Source of the DNA: Chloroflexota bacterium
GTDB taxonomy: Bacteria > Chloroflexota > Anaerolineae > Anaerolineales > Anaerolineaceae
Assembly: GCA_016838895.1 (NCBI GenBank)
Contig: JAEKNU010000027.1
Coordinates: 1 to 51,924 of the forward strand
DNA: 51,924 nt
Direction of reading: 5' to 3'
Of the stretch, positions 1 to 8,451 are shown one piece after another; position 1 is the first letter of the stretch, and each line of letters opens with the position of its first letter. The notes under the pieces were generated by a model, which made no database searches, was not told the DNA's origin, and was given only the letters and a program-made list of their open reading frames with translations. Position numbers and translations under genes: made by a program.

Positions 1-62
1 TTAACAGCCTATGATAAAAATTAATAGGCTTCAGTTCTTTTTCGTTTGCCCCGCTTTATTGA

Positions 63-965
63 GATGATACCAAAATTCCATATAAAAATATTGATAAGGG
101 TAATATTCGACTTGAATTAATTAAAATACATGCAAATCTACGGGAAGAGCTCTCAGATGAAATTGAACAAACATACCTCAAATATTCAAATGGAAGCTAT
201 AATATTGCCGAATATACGCAGCAAATTAATGACTTGCTTGAAAAAATAACTCCAACTGGCAAAGCTGATTTAGCCGAATATATTATTCATCGCAAGACAA
301 TTTTAAAATTATTTGAAACTGATCTAAATATTAGAGGTGATCAAACCTTTGCTAAGGAAGATGTAATACATAGTTATATATTCCCTATCAAATCCTCTAC
401 TGACAATATTACATATAATGAACATAATCTTTGGCTACTTGACGAACGATTAGCGTATAACACTTATATTGCTTCTGATAAATCTTTTGGTCAAATCCCA
501 GGATTCAGTGATCTTGAAGACGGCGAAAAGAAAAAGAGGCCAGATATATATGCATATTCTTATGCTACTGTAGAACCAAATGATACTTATTCACCGTATA
601 AATCACTTGATATATTTGAATTTAAAAGACCAATGAGAAATGATTTTAACCCAGACGATAATCCGCATTCACAGATAATAAAATATTTAAACATAATTCG
701 TCGCGGGAAGGCGAAGAATAAAAATGAAAAAGCATTTTCCGTAGTTGATGGTGGGTTGATAAATTGTCACATAATTTGTGATTTTACTCCAACCCTTATC
801 AATATGTTAACTGACCAAGATTTTAATAGAGTTGGGAGTGAAGATTGGTTTATTAAGTTTCACAAACATCACAACGCTCTAATTGAAGTAAAGAGTTTTG
901 ATTTTATATTAAGCAATGCGATAAAGCGTAATCAAATTTTATTCGACAAATTAGGTATCGGTTAA
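63..965 (+). pseudogene. C-terminal remnant of a large ATP-binding/nuclease-like protein
   Basis: The frame is open from 63 to the stop at 963-965 (about 300 codons), but stops in all three frames lie just upstream and no start with a ribosome binding site is visible; the first possible start is TTG at 234. The protein resembles the C-terminal part of long (about 700 aa) Hsp90/histidine-kinase-type ATP-binding proteins of unknown function. Recognisable blocks are HNLWLLDERLAY, then RPDI followed by SLDIFEFKRP (a D-x-E-x-K arrangement as in PD-(D/E)xK folds), and the ending RNQILFDKLGIG. The N-terminal ATPase domain is absent. A short frame at 11-64 ends in CPALLR just before this frame opens, so a frameshift near 60 is possible. 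DNA is about 32% GC, far below the next gene. I infer a decayed, horizontally acquired gene; the nuclease assignment rests on the motif only. Confidence 0.6.
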
Positions 966-1178
966 AAATCATCGATTAATAGAAATAGATTGCTTTTTTT
1001 TTAGTATGATTTGCCATTAAGCTTATTCCTGCTTCCTGTAAGGAAAAAGTATACTGTGATGCTAATTTTGTTTTGAAAAGTTATTGGTTGTTTCATTCAT
1101 ACTTACAAAAAAATAATTTTTGAAAAATTAATCACCCCATCACTACCCAAATCCCCTCACCCCGACTACAATACTGGC
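966..1178. other. AT-rich intergenic region
   Basis: This 213-bp stretch separates the AT-rich gene remnant from the GC-rich mrp gene. I see no ORF, hairpin terminator or convincing promoter. Composition changes abruptly from AT-rich to C-rich near 1135, which may mark the edge of transferred DNA. Confidence 0.4.
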
Positions 1179-2219
1179 ATGGAAACCCAACAAATCCTCG
1201 ACCTGCTCAAGCAGGTCAACGACCCCGAACTCAAGGAAAGCATCGTCGAACTGGGTATGGTACGCGACGTCGCCTTTGCCGACGGCAAAGTGACCTTCAC
1301 CCTGGCCCTGACCATTCCGGGCTGCCCGATGAAGGAGCGCATGGCCGCAGATGCGCGGGCTGTTTTGTTGGCGCAGGACACGATCAACGAAGTTGAAATC
1401 ATCTACGGCGCGATGAGCAAGGACGAGGTTAGCGCCCTGTTCAACAAGGTCAAGAAGGATAGCAAGCCCTCCTTCCTGGCGCAGATGAACCGCGTGGATA
1501 AAATCATCGCCGTGATGAGCGGCAAGGGCGGGGTGGGTAAGTCCTCCATCACCGGCATGTTAGCCAGCTCTGCCGCGCGCATGGGCAAAAAGGTCGGTAT
1601 TCTGGATGCCGACATCACCGGACCCAGTATCCCCAAGCTATTCGGCCTACCGCCTGGCGGTTTGCGCGGCGGGGACGCGGGTATGATGCCGGCTCTCACC
1701 CGCGGCAGGATCAAAGTGGTTTCCACCAATTTGCTACTCAAGGAAGAAGATACGCCCACCGTCTGGCGCGGCCCGCTGATCGCGGCCACCATCCGTCAGT
1801 TCTGGGAAAAAACGCTCTGGGGGAAGCTGGATTTCCTTTTTGTTGATTTGCCCCCAGGCACCTCAGACGCGGCCATCACCGTCTTGCGTAATCTGCCCCT
1901 CAGCGGCGTGATCATGGTCACCACACCCCAGGACCTTTCCGCACTGGTAGTCAAGAAGGCCATTCACATGGTGCAGCAGATGAATTACCCCATTCTGGGC
2001 ATCGTGGAAAACATGAGCTATTATCCCTGCCCGGATACTGGCAACCTGCACGAGATCTTCGGTCCCAGCCACGTGGACCAGATCGCTGAGATGGCCAACG
2101 TGGCACTCAGCGCGCGTCTGCCGATCACTCCAGAGATCACCGCTCATTGCGACGCCGGTACGCTGGAGTCCCTGCAATTGGACGCCATCGATCAAATTGT
2201 GAAGCAATTAATCCAATAA
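1179..2219 (+). CDS. mrp: Mrp/ApbC/NBP35-family Fe-S cluster carrier ATPase
   Basis: A 346-aa cytosolic P-loop protein expected to bind and transfer Fe-S clusters to apo-proteins. Residues 1-85 form a DUF59/MIP18-like domain (DPELKESIVELGMV, then PGCPMKERM). The rest is an Mrp/MinD-like ATPase with the deviant Walker A motif GKGGVGKSS (residues 115-123), DADITGPSIPKLFG and FLFVDLPPGTSDA. The family's CxxC that holds the bridging cluster is represented only by YYPCPDTG, so the second cysteine is missing; similar CPDTG forms occur in the family, to my knowledge. Length is typical. The gene is markedly more GC-rich (about 57%) than the rest of the window and is flanked by non-coding DNA on both sides, so it stands alone. 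Confidence 0.93.
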   Translation: METQQILDLLKQVNDPELKESIVELGMVRDVAFADGKVTFTLALTIPGCPMKERMAADARAVLLAQDTINEVEIIYGAMSKDEVSALFNKVKKDSKPSFLAQMNRVDKIIAVMSGKGGVGKSSITGMLASSAARMGKKVGILDADITGPSIPKLFGLPPGGLRGGDAGMMPALTRGRIKVVSTNLLLKEEDTPTVWRGPLIAATIRQFWEKTLWGKLDFLFVDLPPGTSDAAITVLRNLPLSGVIMVTTPQDLSALVVKKAIHMVQQMNYPILGIVENMSYYPCPDTGNLHEIFGPSHVDQIAEMANVALSARLPITPEITAHCDAGTLESLQLDAIDQIVKQLIQ

Positions 2220-2321
2220 CCCCCATATATACGGGCACATTTTAATAATTTTAAGGCTATATGTAGGGGTCTCAGGCGTAGATACCCCTGTCTGTACTAT
2301 TTAATATACATTATGTGTATC

Positions 2322-2346
2322 CCTCCCCCATCGCAGATGGGGGAGG
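2322..2346. repeat. Perfect hairpin, REP-like
   Basis: Two perfect 11-bp arms, CCTCCCCCATC and GATGGGGGAGG, flank a GCA loop. A G-rich tail (GTTAGGTGGGGG) follows. It lies between mrp (+) and the small membrane gene (-), so it could act as a terminator, but no T-run follows directly. The pattern resembles short palindromic intergenic repeats found in many copies in some genomes. A weaker repeat (GGGGTCT/AGATaCCCC) precedes it near 2264-2287. Confidence 0.6.
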
Positions 2347-2437
2347 TTAGGTGGGGGCTTTTACGTTTCGACCTTGCTCGGCACATGCATTGAGCCCAGT
2401 CAAAGTGTCCGCCTCGCGATGCTCGATGATCGAATGA

Positions 2438-2641
2438 TCAGGACTGTAAATAAGATTTCAATCGATCCCGTTTTCGCACCAGATGGACGATGCACATAAT
2501 GGTCGCCCCATAACCGGCCAGATCGTGAAAGATGATCAGCGGCACATGCAGGGCATGCATGAGCATGCCCGTCAGGGCAGTGTAAGCCAGACAAAAAAAC
2601 ATAACCACCATAATCCACAGGTCCATTTTATTCCTTTTCAT
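2438..2641 (-). CDS. Small two-helix membrane protein (DUF4405-like)
   Basis: A 67-aa protein of two predicted membrane helices, about residues 8-30 and 34-55, ending in a basic cytoplasmic tail (VRKRDRLKSYLQS). Histidines flank the helices (MHALHVP, FHDLAGYG, IVHLV), which recalls the haem-binding cytochrome-b561-like fold of DUF4405 proteins; that link is an inference. I chose the ATG at 2641 because AGGGAA lies 4 bases upstream, although the frame is open further. It starts 17 bp after the stop of the exported flavodoxin gene, so the two are probably co-transcribed and may form a membrane redox unit. Confidence 0.7.
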   Translation of the reverse strand: MKRNKMDLWIMVVMFFCLAYTALTGMLMHALHVPLIIFHDLAGYGATIMCIVHLVRKRDRLKSYLQS

Positions 2642-2658
2642 GATATTCCCTGTATCCC

Positions 2659-3333
2659 TTAGGCAAAGGTTGAAGCCAAGGAAGCCGCCCAGCCCTTGAT
2701 CGCATCCCAATTCCGATAATCACCCTCTTTTGTCTTTCCACCGGCGGTTAACGGCCATATCAGGCGAATGGCTAACGGCAGCTTGCTTAAATCCAGCACC
2801 CCGGCGAAATGCTCCACGCCGACCGGTTGTACCTCGGGGATTTCCTCACGCACCACATCCAGAAAACCATCCACCTGCTGACGAACCTCTGGAGCATCCT
2901 GCGCGGCCAGTGTGATACTGTTGGTAAAATACGCCACCGGCATCGTACTGAGCGTTTCTCGATATGTTTTCACAAAATCCACGGCTGCCGGAAGCCACGT
3001 ATTTGTATGAATGGCACTGCCAATCACCACAGCCTGATAGCCGCTGATATCCCGGATATCCTCTATCCGCTGTACATCCGCCATATAACCAGACCCACAC
3101 AGGGTATTCCCGATTTCACCGGCAATTTCCCCAGTCGAGCCGGCCATGGTGGCATAGGCAACCAACACTTTTTTACTTTTGCTTTCAACCTGTCCACAAG
3201 TTGAGTTGGTATATTCAATTTCCGGTTCCTGAATGGCGAATCTTGCGCCGCCAACACACAGCGCAGACGCACCCAGGATACTTGCCCCTGTTACAAGAAA
3301 TTGACGGCGGGTAATTTTTTTCTTCTCTTCCAT
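2659..3333 (-). CDS. Tat-exported flavodoxin-domain protein (HemG-like)
   Basis: A 224-aa protein with a twin-arginine signal (RRQFL at residues 9-13, then a hydrophobic stretch ILGASALCVGG), followed by a flavodoxin fold. The FMN phosphate loop is visible as YATMAGSTGEIA near residue 60, followed by VVIGSAIHTNTWLPAAVDFV and a third flavin loop region at VAYFTNSITL. The pattern resembles the flavodoxin-like family containing menaquinone-dependent protoporphyrinogen oxidase HemG. Export of a flavodoxin is unusual because most are cytosolic. Tat export fits a cofactor-loaded protein folded before translocation. Its downstream partner is the small histidine-containing membrane protein. Electron transfer at the membrane is inferred, not shown. 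Confidence 0.82.
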   Translation of the reverse strand: MEEKKKITRRQFLVTGASILGASALCVGGARFAIQEPEIEYTNSTCGQVESKSKKVLVAYATMAGSTGEIAGEIGNTLCGSGYMADVQRIEDIRDISGYQAVVIGSAIHTNTWLPAAVDFVKTYRETLSTMPVAYFTNSITLAAQDAPEVRQQVDGFLDVVREEIPEVQPVGVEHFAGVLDLSKLPLAIRLIWPLTAGGKTKEGDYRNWDAIKGWAASLASTFA

Positions 3334-3512
3334 TTTCCACTCCTAAAATCTTCTTTTTTCTACAATTTGAAAGATAGCAAACAATTGTGAAGGAAATGTG
3401 AAGACAAAATGGAGACAAATCGGAGATGTACAAATTGCTCATTTTTTAACAATCAAACCTCACAGGAGAGATACCTGTGAGGCTTATTCCAACGTAAATC
3501 AAACAAATTCCT
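3334..3512. other. Intergenic region
   Basis: This 179-bp stretch between two leftward genes contains the putative flavodoxin promoter region. A weak inverted repeat (CCTCACAGG...CCTGTGAGG at 3458-3482) may terminate the upstream lactate permease unit: the arms are near-perfect around AGAGATA. No ORF was convincing. Confidence 0.4.
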
Positions 3513-3689
3513 TTATTTCACCAATATCACCGCCAGCATCACTGCAGCAATCAAAACGGCAGATACCCCGCTCAGCCAATTGATTCCCCAGCTGAGCCCC
3601 ATGTATAACAACATGGGCGCAATTAATCCACTGATCAGCAAAATGCCTTTTCTTTGTAAACCTGATCTCTTCTTTTGATTCTCTGTCAT
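3513..3689 (-). CDS. Small two-helix membrane protein next to lactate permease
   Basis: A 58-aa protein starting MTENQKKRSGLQ, with a basic N-terminus and two hydrophobic helices (residues about 15-33 and 38-57). I preferred the ATG at 3689 because GGTGGAG lies about 9 bases upstream; in-frame GTG and ATG codons exist up to 3704. It begins only 22 bp after the stop of the lactate permease gene, so it is probably co-transcribed. I do not recognise a family. An accessory role for the permease is possible but unproven. Confidence 0.6.
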   Translation of the reverse strand: MTENQKKRSGLQRKGILLISGLIAPMLLYMGLSWGINWLSGVSAVLIAAVMLAVILVK

Positions 3690-3711
3690 GATCTTCATCT
3701 CCACCAGGTGA

Positions 3712-5277
3712 TCATATCCCCGTGCTGATTTTCAAATAAACAAAACCAAATATGGCCACAACGATAATCGGAATCATGCCATACAGGATAATCTTGCCCA
3801 GTACTTTACCTTCCTGACCCGCCAGACCCACAGTGCTGCAGCCGACAATCACCTTGGCAGGCGCAAAGACACTGCCCAATGATCCGCCTGCTGTTTGCGC
3901 CGCCAGAATCAGCGTAGTGGGGATACCCAGCATGGCAGCCGTCTGCATTTGTAAAACGGCGAAAAGCACGTTGCTGTTGTTGTTGCTGCCGGTGATAAAC
4001 GCGCCGACCATGCCAATCAGCGGGGCTACAAGCGGATAATACGCCGCAGAGATGCTATCACTCAAACCCTGCGCTAAAAGCTGTGTCATGCCGCTGTGTG
4101 ACATCACCATCGCCACACTCACCATGGCTAATATACCCAAACTGGAAGTGACCGCACCTGTAACTACACTCTTCATGATACGTGAAACATAACCAGATTT
4201 ATAGGCATCCAATCGCGCATAAATCCACATGGAAATCAATGATGCCGCAGCCAGTATGGCGCCCGGATGACCGAATAGACTGATTGGGCGTGTTTCTCCG
4301 CCAGGTGTGATCAACCCTGTTCCAGTGACAACTTCAGGCAGGGTTAAGGACAACTGCACCTGATTAACAAACTGATTGATTGACGGAATCATAAACACAC
4401 AACTGGCCAGACCAACCAGTAATATATACGGAAACGCTACCCATCCCAGCGAGAGTCCTTCAGGCGGTTTATTTGATTGTTCATTTTCTTGATTTCGCCG
4501 CCGAATTTGCAAATAAACAACCGTCACCAATAATCCACACAATGAAGCAACTGTAGCGCCCAACGTCCATAAATGATGTGTGGTCAGGAAATACTGCACA
4601 ACTGACATCAAGGCAGCCAGAACCACGACCAGCGGGGAATGTTTCAATAATCCTTTCCAGCCACCCGAAAGCCAGGCGACCAGCAAGCCGCACACCAGGC
4701 TGGATACGCCCAGAAAAATAGCCGAATCCGGCGCTAACACCTCACCGGGGATGCCTGTCACGGCGATCATCGTCTGAAATGAAGTTGCCATGGAACCAAA
4801 GTTTACCGCCCACCCATGCCCGATACTGGCAATCAGCACCGCCTGTACGGGCGAGAATCCAATACCAATCAATAAAGGCGCGACAACGGCTACTGGTACG
4901 CCAAATCCGCCAATGCCCTGTAAGAAGGAAACAAACAGCCAGCCCAATACCAATCCCTGTAAAGTGCGGTCATGGGTCAGGCTGTTTAGGCGTCCACCGA
5001 TCATCTCGATTACGCCAGCTTCATTGGAGACATGGAAGAACAGCAACGCCATCCAGATGATGTACAGTACATCCAGGGTGAGCATCAAGGCTCGTATCTG
5101 GGCATAAGCCAGCACTTGAAAACCGGCTTCAAAAACAAACACAGATAGGACGATCGCTAAAAACCAACTGAATGCCCCCGCTTTACTGCCCCCCCAACGC
5201 AAGGCCAACATCAGTATAACAATAGAAAGTATAGGCAATAGTGCAAGTAACCAGTTCAATATCGTTAATTCAATCAT
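3712..5277 (-). CDS. lldP: L-lactate permease (LctP family)
   Basis: A 521-aa integral membrane protein with 12 or more hydrophobic helices over its whole length, typical for the LctP family of lactate/glycolate:H+ symporters. Family-like segments include GGFGVPVAVVAPLLIGIGFSP, IGHGWAVNFGSMATSFQ, and near the C-terminus TGSNNNSNVLFAVLQMQTA followed by QTAGGSLGSVFAPAKVIVG. It should import lactate across the cytoplasmic membrane. No lactate dehydrogenase gene is adjacent. The start is the first ATG after an in-frame stop; the upstream AAAGAAG is a weak ribosome binding site. A 58-aa membrane protein follows in the same transcription unit. Confidence 0.92.
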   Translation of the reverse strand: MIELTILNWLLALLPILSIVILMLALRWGGSKAGAFSWFLAIVLSVFVFEAGFQVLAYAQIRALMLTLDVLYIIWMALLFFHVSNEAGVIEMIGGRLNSLTHDRTLQGLVLGWLFVSFLQGIGGFGVPVAVVAPLLIGIGFSPVQAVLIASIGHGWAVNFGSMATSFQTMIAVTGIPGEVLAPDSAIFLGVSSLVCGLLVAWLSGGWKGLLKHSPLVVVLAALMSVVQYFLTTHHLWTLGATVASLCGLLVTVVYLQIRRRNQENEQSNKPPEGLSLGWVAFPYILLVGLASCVFMIPSINQFVNQVQLSLTLPEVVTGTGLITPGGETRPISLFGHPGAILAAASLISMWIYARLDAYKSGYVSRIMKSVVTGAVTSSLGILAMVSVAMVMSHSGMTQLLAQGLSDSISAAYYPLVAPLIGMVGAFITGSNNNSNVLFAVLQMQTAAMLGIPTTLILAAQTAGGSLGSVFAPAKVIVGCSTVGLAGQEGKVLGKIILYGMIPIIVVAIFGFVYLKISTGI

Positions 5278-5388
5278 ATAACGCTTCTTTGTTGATGAAA
5301 TGTACTCAAAAAAATATTATACAGCGTTCTGAACATTTTTCATGCTCAATACGCTCAATCCAACAAAATAACTCATGAAAATTGGTGC

Positions 5389-5425
5389 TTGACATTTTAG
5401 TACAGTTGTTCTATTATATAGAACA
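5389..5425 (+). promoter_or_regulatory. Strong sigma-70-type promoter with overlapping palindrome
   Basis: TTGACA at 5389-5394 and TATTAT at 5412-5417 are separated by exactly 17 bp. A perfect inverted repeat, TGTTCTAT-TAT-ATAGAACA (5407-5425), covers the -10 element, as expected for a repressor operator. It lies 44 bp upstream of the ATG of the orphan membrane protein at 5469. Confidence 0.75.
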
Positions 5426-5468
5426 TAAGTTCTGAATCTTGATTTTGCTTTCTTCAAGGAGATACGCC

Positions 5469-6191
5469 ATGAATTATGCTAGTGCTCGTTCTAATGATTT
5501 TTCCAAACTTTCATTCTGGGAATCAACCAGAGCCAATCTATCCAGAGGCGGATTCTGGTTTGCAGTAATTATGTTATCCGCGTTGATCGCCTTTGAAGCC
5601 TTCAACTATTCCACCACCGATTTTGCCTTACGTGACCTGCTCGGTGACCTGAGCTTTATCGGTATCCGTTGGGGAACAATCCTCTCCGTTGCCTTCTGTG
5701 GCATTGATTTTGCCGGTATCGCGCGACTCTTCACGCCCGGCCTGCAGGATGATGAAACCCATGAAATATGGTATTTATTCGGTGCCTGGCTCTTAGCCGC
5801 CACGATGAACGCCTTCTTAACCTGGTGGGGTGTTTCAATGGCGATCATCAGCCATAATGTGCAAAGCGCCGCCGTGATCGATCAGGCAACTTTATTAACC
5901 TTTGTACCCGTTTTCGTGGCCGTGATGGTCTGGGTCATTCGCGTCTTGATTATCGGTACATTCTCCGTTGCTGGCGGCAAGATTATGGAAAGCCTCAAAG
6001 GGGAAGAAAGTCAGCCTGTACGCCGCAGCAATCGCCAGAGCAGCCCATCCCGCTCATCCCAGCGGCCTGCGACTGCTGTCAATTATGCCGCATCTGCCAA
6101 ATCAGCGGAACCGACCTATACACCAGTCTCCATGCATCCAAAACCGGTGCCAAAAAATTCAAACGCTGCGGCCCAATCACGCCGTTTCTAA
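5469..6191 (+). CDS. Orphan four-helix membrane protein with Ser/Pro-rich tail
   Basis: A 240-aa protein I do not recognise. About four membrane helices are predicted between residues 25 and 170 (FWFAVIMLSALIAFEAF, GIRWGTILSVAFCGIDF, WYLFGAWLLAATMNAFLTWWG, LLTFVPVFVAVMVWVIRVLIIG). The last 65 residues are low-complexity, rich in Ser, Pro, Ala and Arg, and probably lie in the cytoplasm. The ATG at 5469 is preceded by AAGGAG at a good distance; the frame extends upstream without a better start. It has its own strong promoter with an overlapping palindrome and is followed by a terminator, so it is a regulated single-gene unit next to a two-component system that points at it. Confidence 0.75.
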   Translation: MNYASARSNDFSKLSFWESTRANLSRGGFWFAVIMLSALIAFEAFNYSTTDFALRDLLGDLSFIGIRWGTILSVAFCGIDFAGIARLFTPGLQDDETHEIWYLFGAWLLAATMNAFLTWWGVSMAIISHNVQSAAVIDQATLLTFVPVFVAVMVWVIRVLIIGTFSVAGGKIMESLKGEESQPVRRSNRQSSPSRSSQRPATAVNYAASAKSAEPTYTPVSMHPKPVPKNSNAAAQSRRF

Positions 6192-6198
6192 TTCTCCA

Positions 6199-6234
6199 AC
6201 TCCCTCTGATTAGCAGCAGAGGGAGTCTCTTTTT
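6199..6234. terminator. Intrinsic terminator
   Basis: Perfect 10-bp arms ACTCCCTCTG (6199-6208) and CAGAGGGAGT (6217-6226) are followed by CTCTTTTT. It ends the rightward orphan membrane gene and lies just after the stop of the leftward histidine kinase gene, so it may serve both. Confidence 0.85.
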
Positions 6235-6236
6235 AA

Positions 6237-7601
6237 TTAATCAGGAATCGGCAATCGAACCGTAAAAATCGCACCGGTTTCATGATGTTTGTTTTGCACG
6301 GTGATATCCCCGTTGTGTGCCTGAACAATATAATAGGCAATAGATAAACCAAGTCCAAAACCGGTGTCCTTGGATCGTTTGCGTGATTTCTCTCCGCGGT
6401 AGAAACGATGAAAAACATGCTGTAAATCAGACTGGGGGATTCCCGGTCCGGTGTCCTCAATTTCTATTTCCACTTCATTTGTGCGCTTGCGCAGCCGAAT
6501 ACGCACCTTCCCATCTGTTGGCGTATACTTTACCGAATTATCCAACAGATTGATAAACACCCGTTTTAATCGATCTGCATCCCCCAATATTTCAACTGGT
6601 TCAATCTCTTCAATTGACAATTTGACCCGTTGCTCCCCCATGATGTGAATTTGATTGATTACATTCAGTAATAATTCATCCAGCGAGATCAGGCTCAATT
6701 GCATCGCTAAATTCCCGGATTCCATTTGAAAATGCAGTAATAAATCACTGACCAAACGCACCAATCGATCCACTTCAGTTTCAATACTGGCCATGGATTC
6801 TTCATCCAGCACATTCATGCGACGCATCAAACCCACATTGCCTTTAATGACAGTCAGCGGGGTTCGTAAATCATGGCTGATATCTGCCATGAATCTGCGT
6901 TGGCTATTAAATTCAGCTTCTAATCTTGATAAAGTGTTATTAAAGGCAAAGATCAACTTGCCTACCTCATCATCCGGTAGTCGGGAGATGGGTATTCTGC
7001 GCTGTAAATCATCAGCATTTACAATTTGGGTGGCAACATGCGTCATTACCATGATTGGTTCAAGAACCTGCCCGGTAAAGATCCAGGCAGCTACGCCAGC
7101 AAGAAACACTGAAAATATGGAAAAAACAATCAGCAAAATTGCCAATGTTTGTTTTACAACATCCACTATGAGTAAATTCTCAGCCACCTGCACCATGCCA
7201 ACCATACCTCTCGTAGAAGTGATGGGTACACTGATAACCCGGTAATGGCCATTGTTTAATTGCACAGTATTCAGCACTGGCTCGCGAGATACTTTTCCGC
7301 CTTCATCCAAAGATGCTGTAAAGCTAATCGGCCTGGAGAATTGCAGTTCACGATCCTGCCCCCAAACCTGAAATATCAAATTGTCACTGGTGTTGAATTC
7401 CATAATCGTACGGGAATTGATTTGCCCATAGGTATTGACGTACAACTGATCAATCAATTGATTTCCGGATTTGATCAAGGTTTGGTCAATTTGGTCCATC
7501 AGCGCCACACCAACCAATCCATAAACCATGCCGCTAAAAACCAGTAAAACGCCTCCCAGAATGAAACTATAAAATATGGTAAGACGTAAACGTAATGACA
7601 T
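6237..7601 (-). CDS. Membrane sensor histidine kinase (EnvZ/OmpR-type partner)
   Basis: A 454-aa two-helix sensor kinase. Membrane helices at about residues 10-33 and 151-175 enclose an extracytoplasmic sensor domain of about 115 residues. A HAMP linker follows (FTGQVLEPIMVMTHVATQIV), then HisKA with the phospho-accepting His243 in DISHDLRTPL. The ATPase domain shows the N box NLLDNSVKYT, G1 DTGPGIP and G2 GFGLGLSIA. It autophosphorylates and passes phosphate to the regulator encoded immediately upstream; the regulator stop and kinase ATG overlap by one base (TGATG). Signal unknown. The neighbouring orphan membrane protein at 5469 is a possible functional partner. Confidence 0.95.
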   Translation of the reverse strand: MSLRLRLTIFYSFILGGVLLVFSGMVYGLVGVALMDQIDQTLIKSGNQLIDQLYVNTYGQINSRTIMEFNTSDNLIFQVWGQDRELQFSRPISFTASLDEGGKVSREPVLNTVQLNNGHYRVISVPITSTRGMVGMVQVAENLLIVDVVKQTLAILLIVFSIFSVFLAGVAAWIFTGQVLEPIMVMTHVATQIVNADDLQRRIPISRLPDDEVGKLIFAFNNTLSRLEAEFNSQRRFMADISHDLRTPLTVIKGNVGLMRRMNVLDEESMASIETEVDRLVRLVSDLLLHFQMESGNLAMQLSLISLDELLLNVINQIHIMGEQRVKLSIEEIEPVEILGDADRLKRVFINLLDNSVKYTPTDGKVRIRLRKRTNEVEIEIEDTGPGIPQSDLQHVFHRFYRGEKSRKRSKDTGFGLGLSIAYYIVQAHNGDITVQNKHHETGAIFTVRLPIPD

Positions 7602-8278
7602 CAGGGATTTTCACGCATGACGTATCCTACACCACGTACGGTATGTAGAATACGGGATTCTCCACTGAATTCCAATTTTTGGCGCAGATATCGGATATAC
7701 ACATCCAGCACATTACTTTCGCCCCCAAAGTCGTAACCCCAAACACGATCAAAGATAACTTCTCGGGTTAATACTTGTCTTGGATTACGTAAAAATAGTT
7801 CCAAAAGGTCATATTCTTTAGCCGTTAACATAACCTCTTGATTATTGCGATATACTTTTCGGGCTGCACTTTCCATGACTAAATTTACAAAAGCCAGAAC
7901 CGGTGAGCGCTCCTGAGAGGTTCTACGTAATAACGCCCGAATACGGGCCAAAAATTCATCAATCTCAAAGGGTTTGACCATATAATCATCTGCACCTGAA
8001 TCCAATCCTTCTACACGATCCTGAATGGTATCCTTGGCAGTCAGCATTAATATGGGAATTTTCTCCACAGCACGCAGCCGTTGGCATACTTCCAAACCGT
8101 CCATGCCAGGCAGCATCCAATCCAACACCACCAGGTCAGGATGATGATCACGAGCAGAATCCAACCCGGCTTCACCATCTAAAGCTGTTTCAACATGATA
8201 GCCTTCATACGCCAATGTTCTACGTATAATTTTAACAATCGCCTCATCATCTTCAATGAGCAGAATTCGTTCGTTCAT
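7601..8278 (-). CDS. OmpR/PhoB-family response regulator
   Basis: A 225-aa DNA-binding response regulator. The receiver domain (residues 1-118) has the acidic pair ED(D) at 9-11, phospho-acceptor Asp53 in LVVLDWMLPGMDG, and the conserved Lys in DDYMVKPFEIDE. The C-terminal winged helix (residues 130-225) shows LTAKEYDLLELFLRNPRQVLTR and the recognition region NVLDVYIRYLRQKL, ending RGVGYVMRENP. It is the first gene of a two-gene operon with the sensor kinase, overlapping it by one base. Length and architecture are standard. Confidence 0.96.
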   Translation of the reverse strand: MNERILLIEDDEAIVKIIRRTLAYEGYHVETALDGEAGLDSARDHHPDLVVLDWMLPGMDGLEVCQRLRAVEKIPILMLTAKDTIQDRVEGLDSGADDYMVKPFEIDEFLARIRALLRRTSQERSPVLAFVNLVMESAARKVYRNNQEVMLTAKEYDLLELFLRNPRQVLTREVIFDRVWGYDFGGESNVLDVYIRYLRQKLEFSGESRILHTVRGVGYVMRENP

Positions 8279-8451
8279 AGCGGCCTCCGATTACAACCAC
8301 CCAGCATCATCTTCTATGGGATGTCTGCTCAAAAGAAATCAATCGAAAATTGCGTTAATTAATTTGGAAAACGCATCCATCAAACATATTTTATCCTATT
8401 TGCCGAAAAATTCCCCGTGGTTTTATCATTTAATGCGCTATAATTTCCACT
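8279..8451. other. Divergent promoter region
   Basis: This 173-bp AT-rich stretch separates the leftward two-component operon from the rightward RNase D gene and must hold both promoters. I see no strong -35/-10 pair and no convincing ribosome binding site in front of RNase D. Confidence 0.35.

Noticed and set aside
2809..3204. 131-codon rightward frame inside the flavodoxin gene
   Set aside because: It is antisense to a well-supported coding region and has no recognisable domain.
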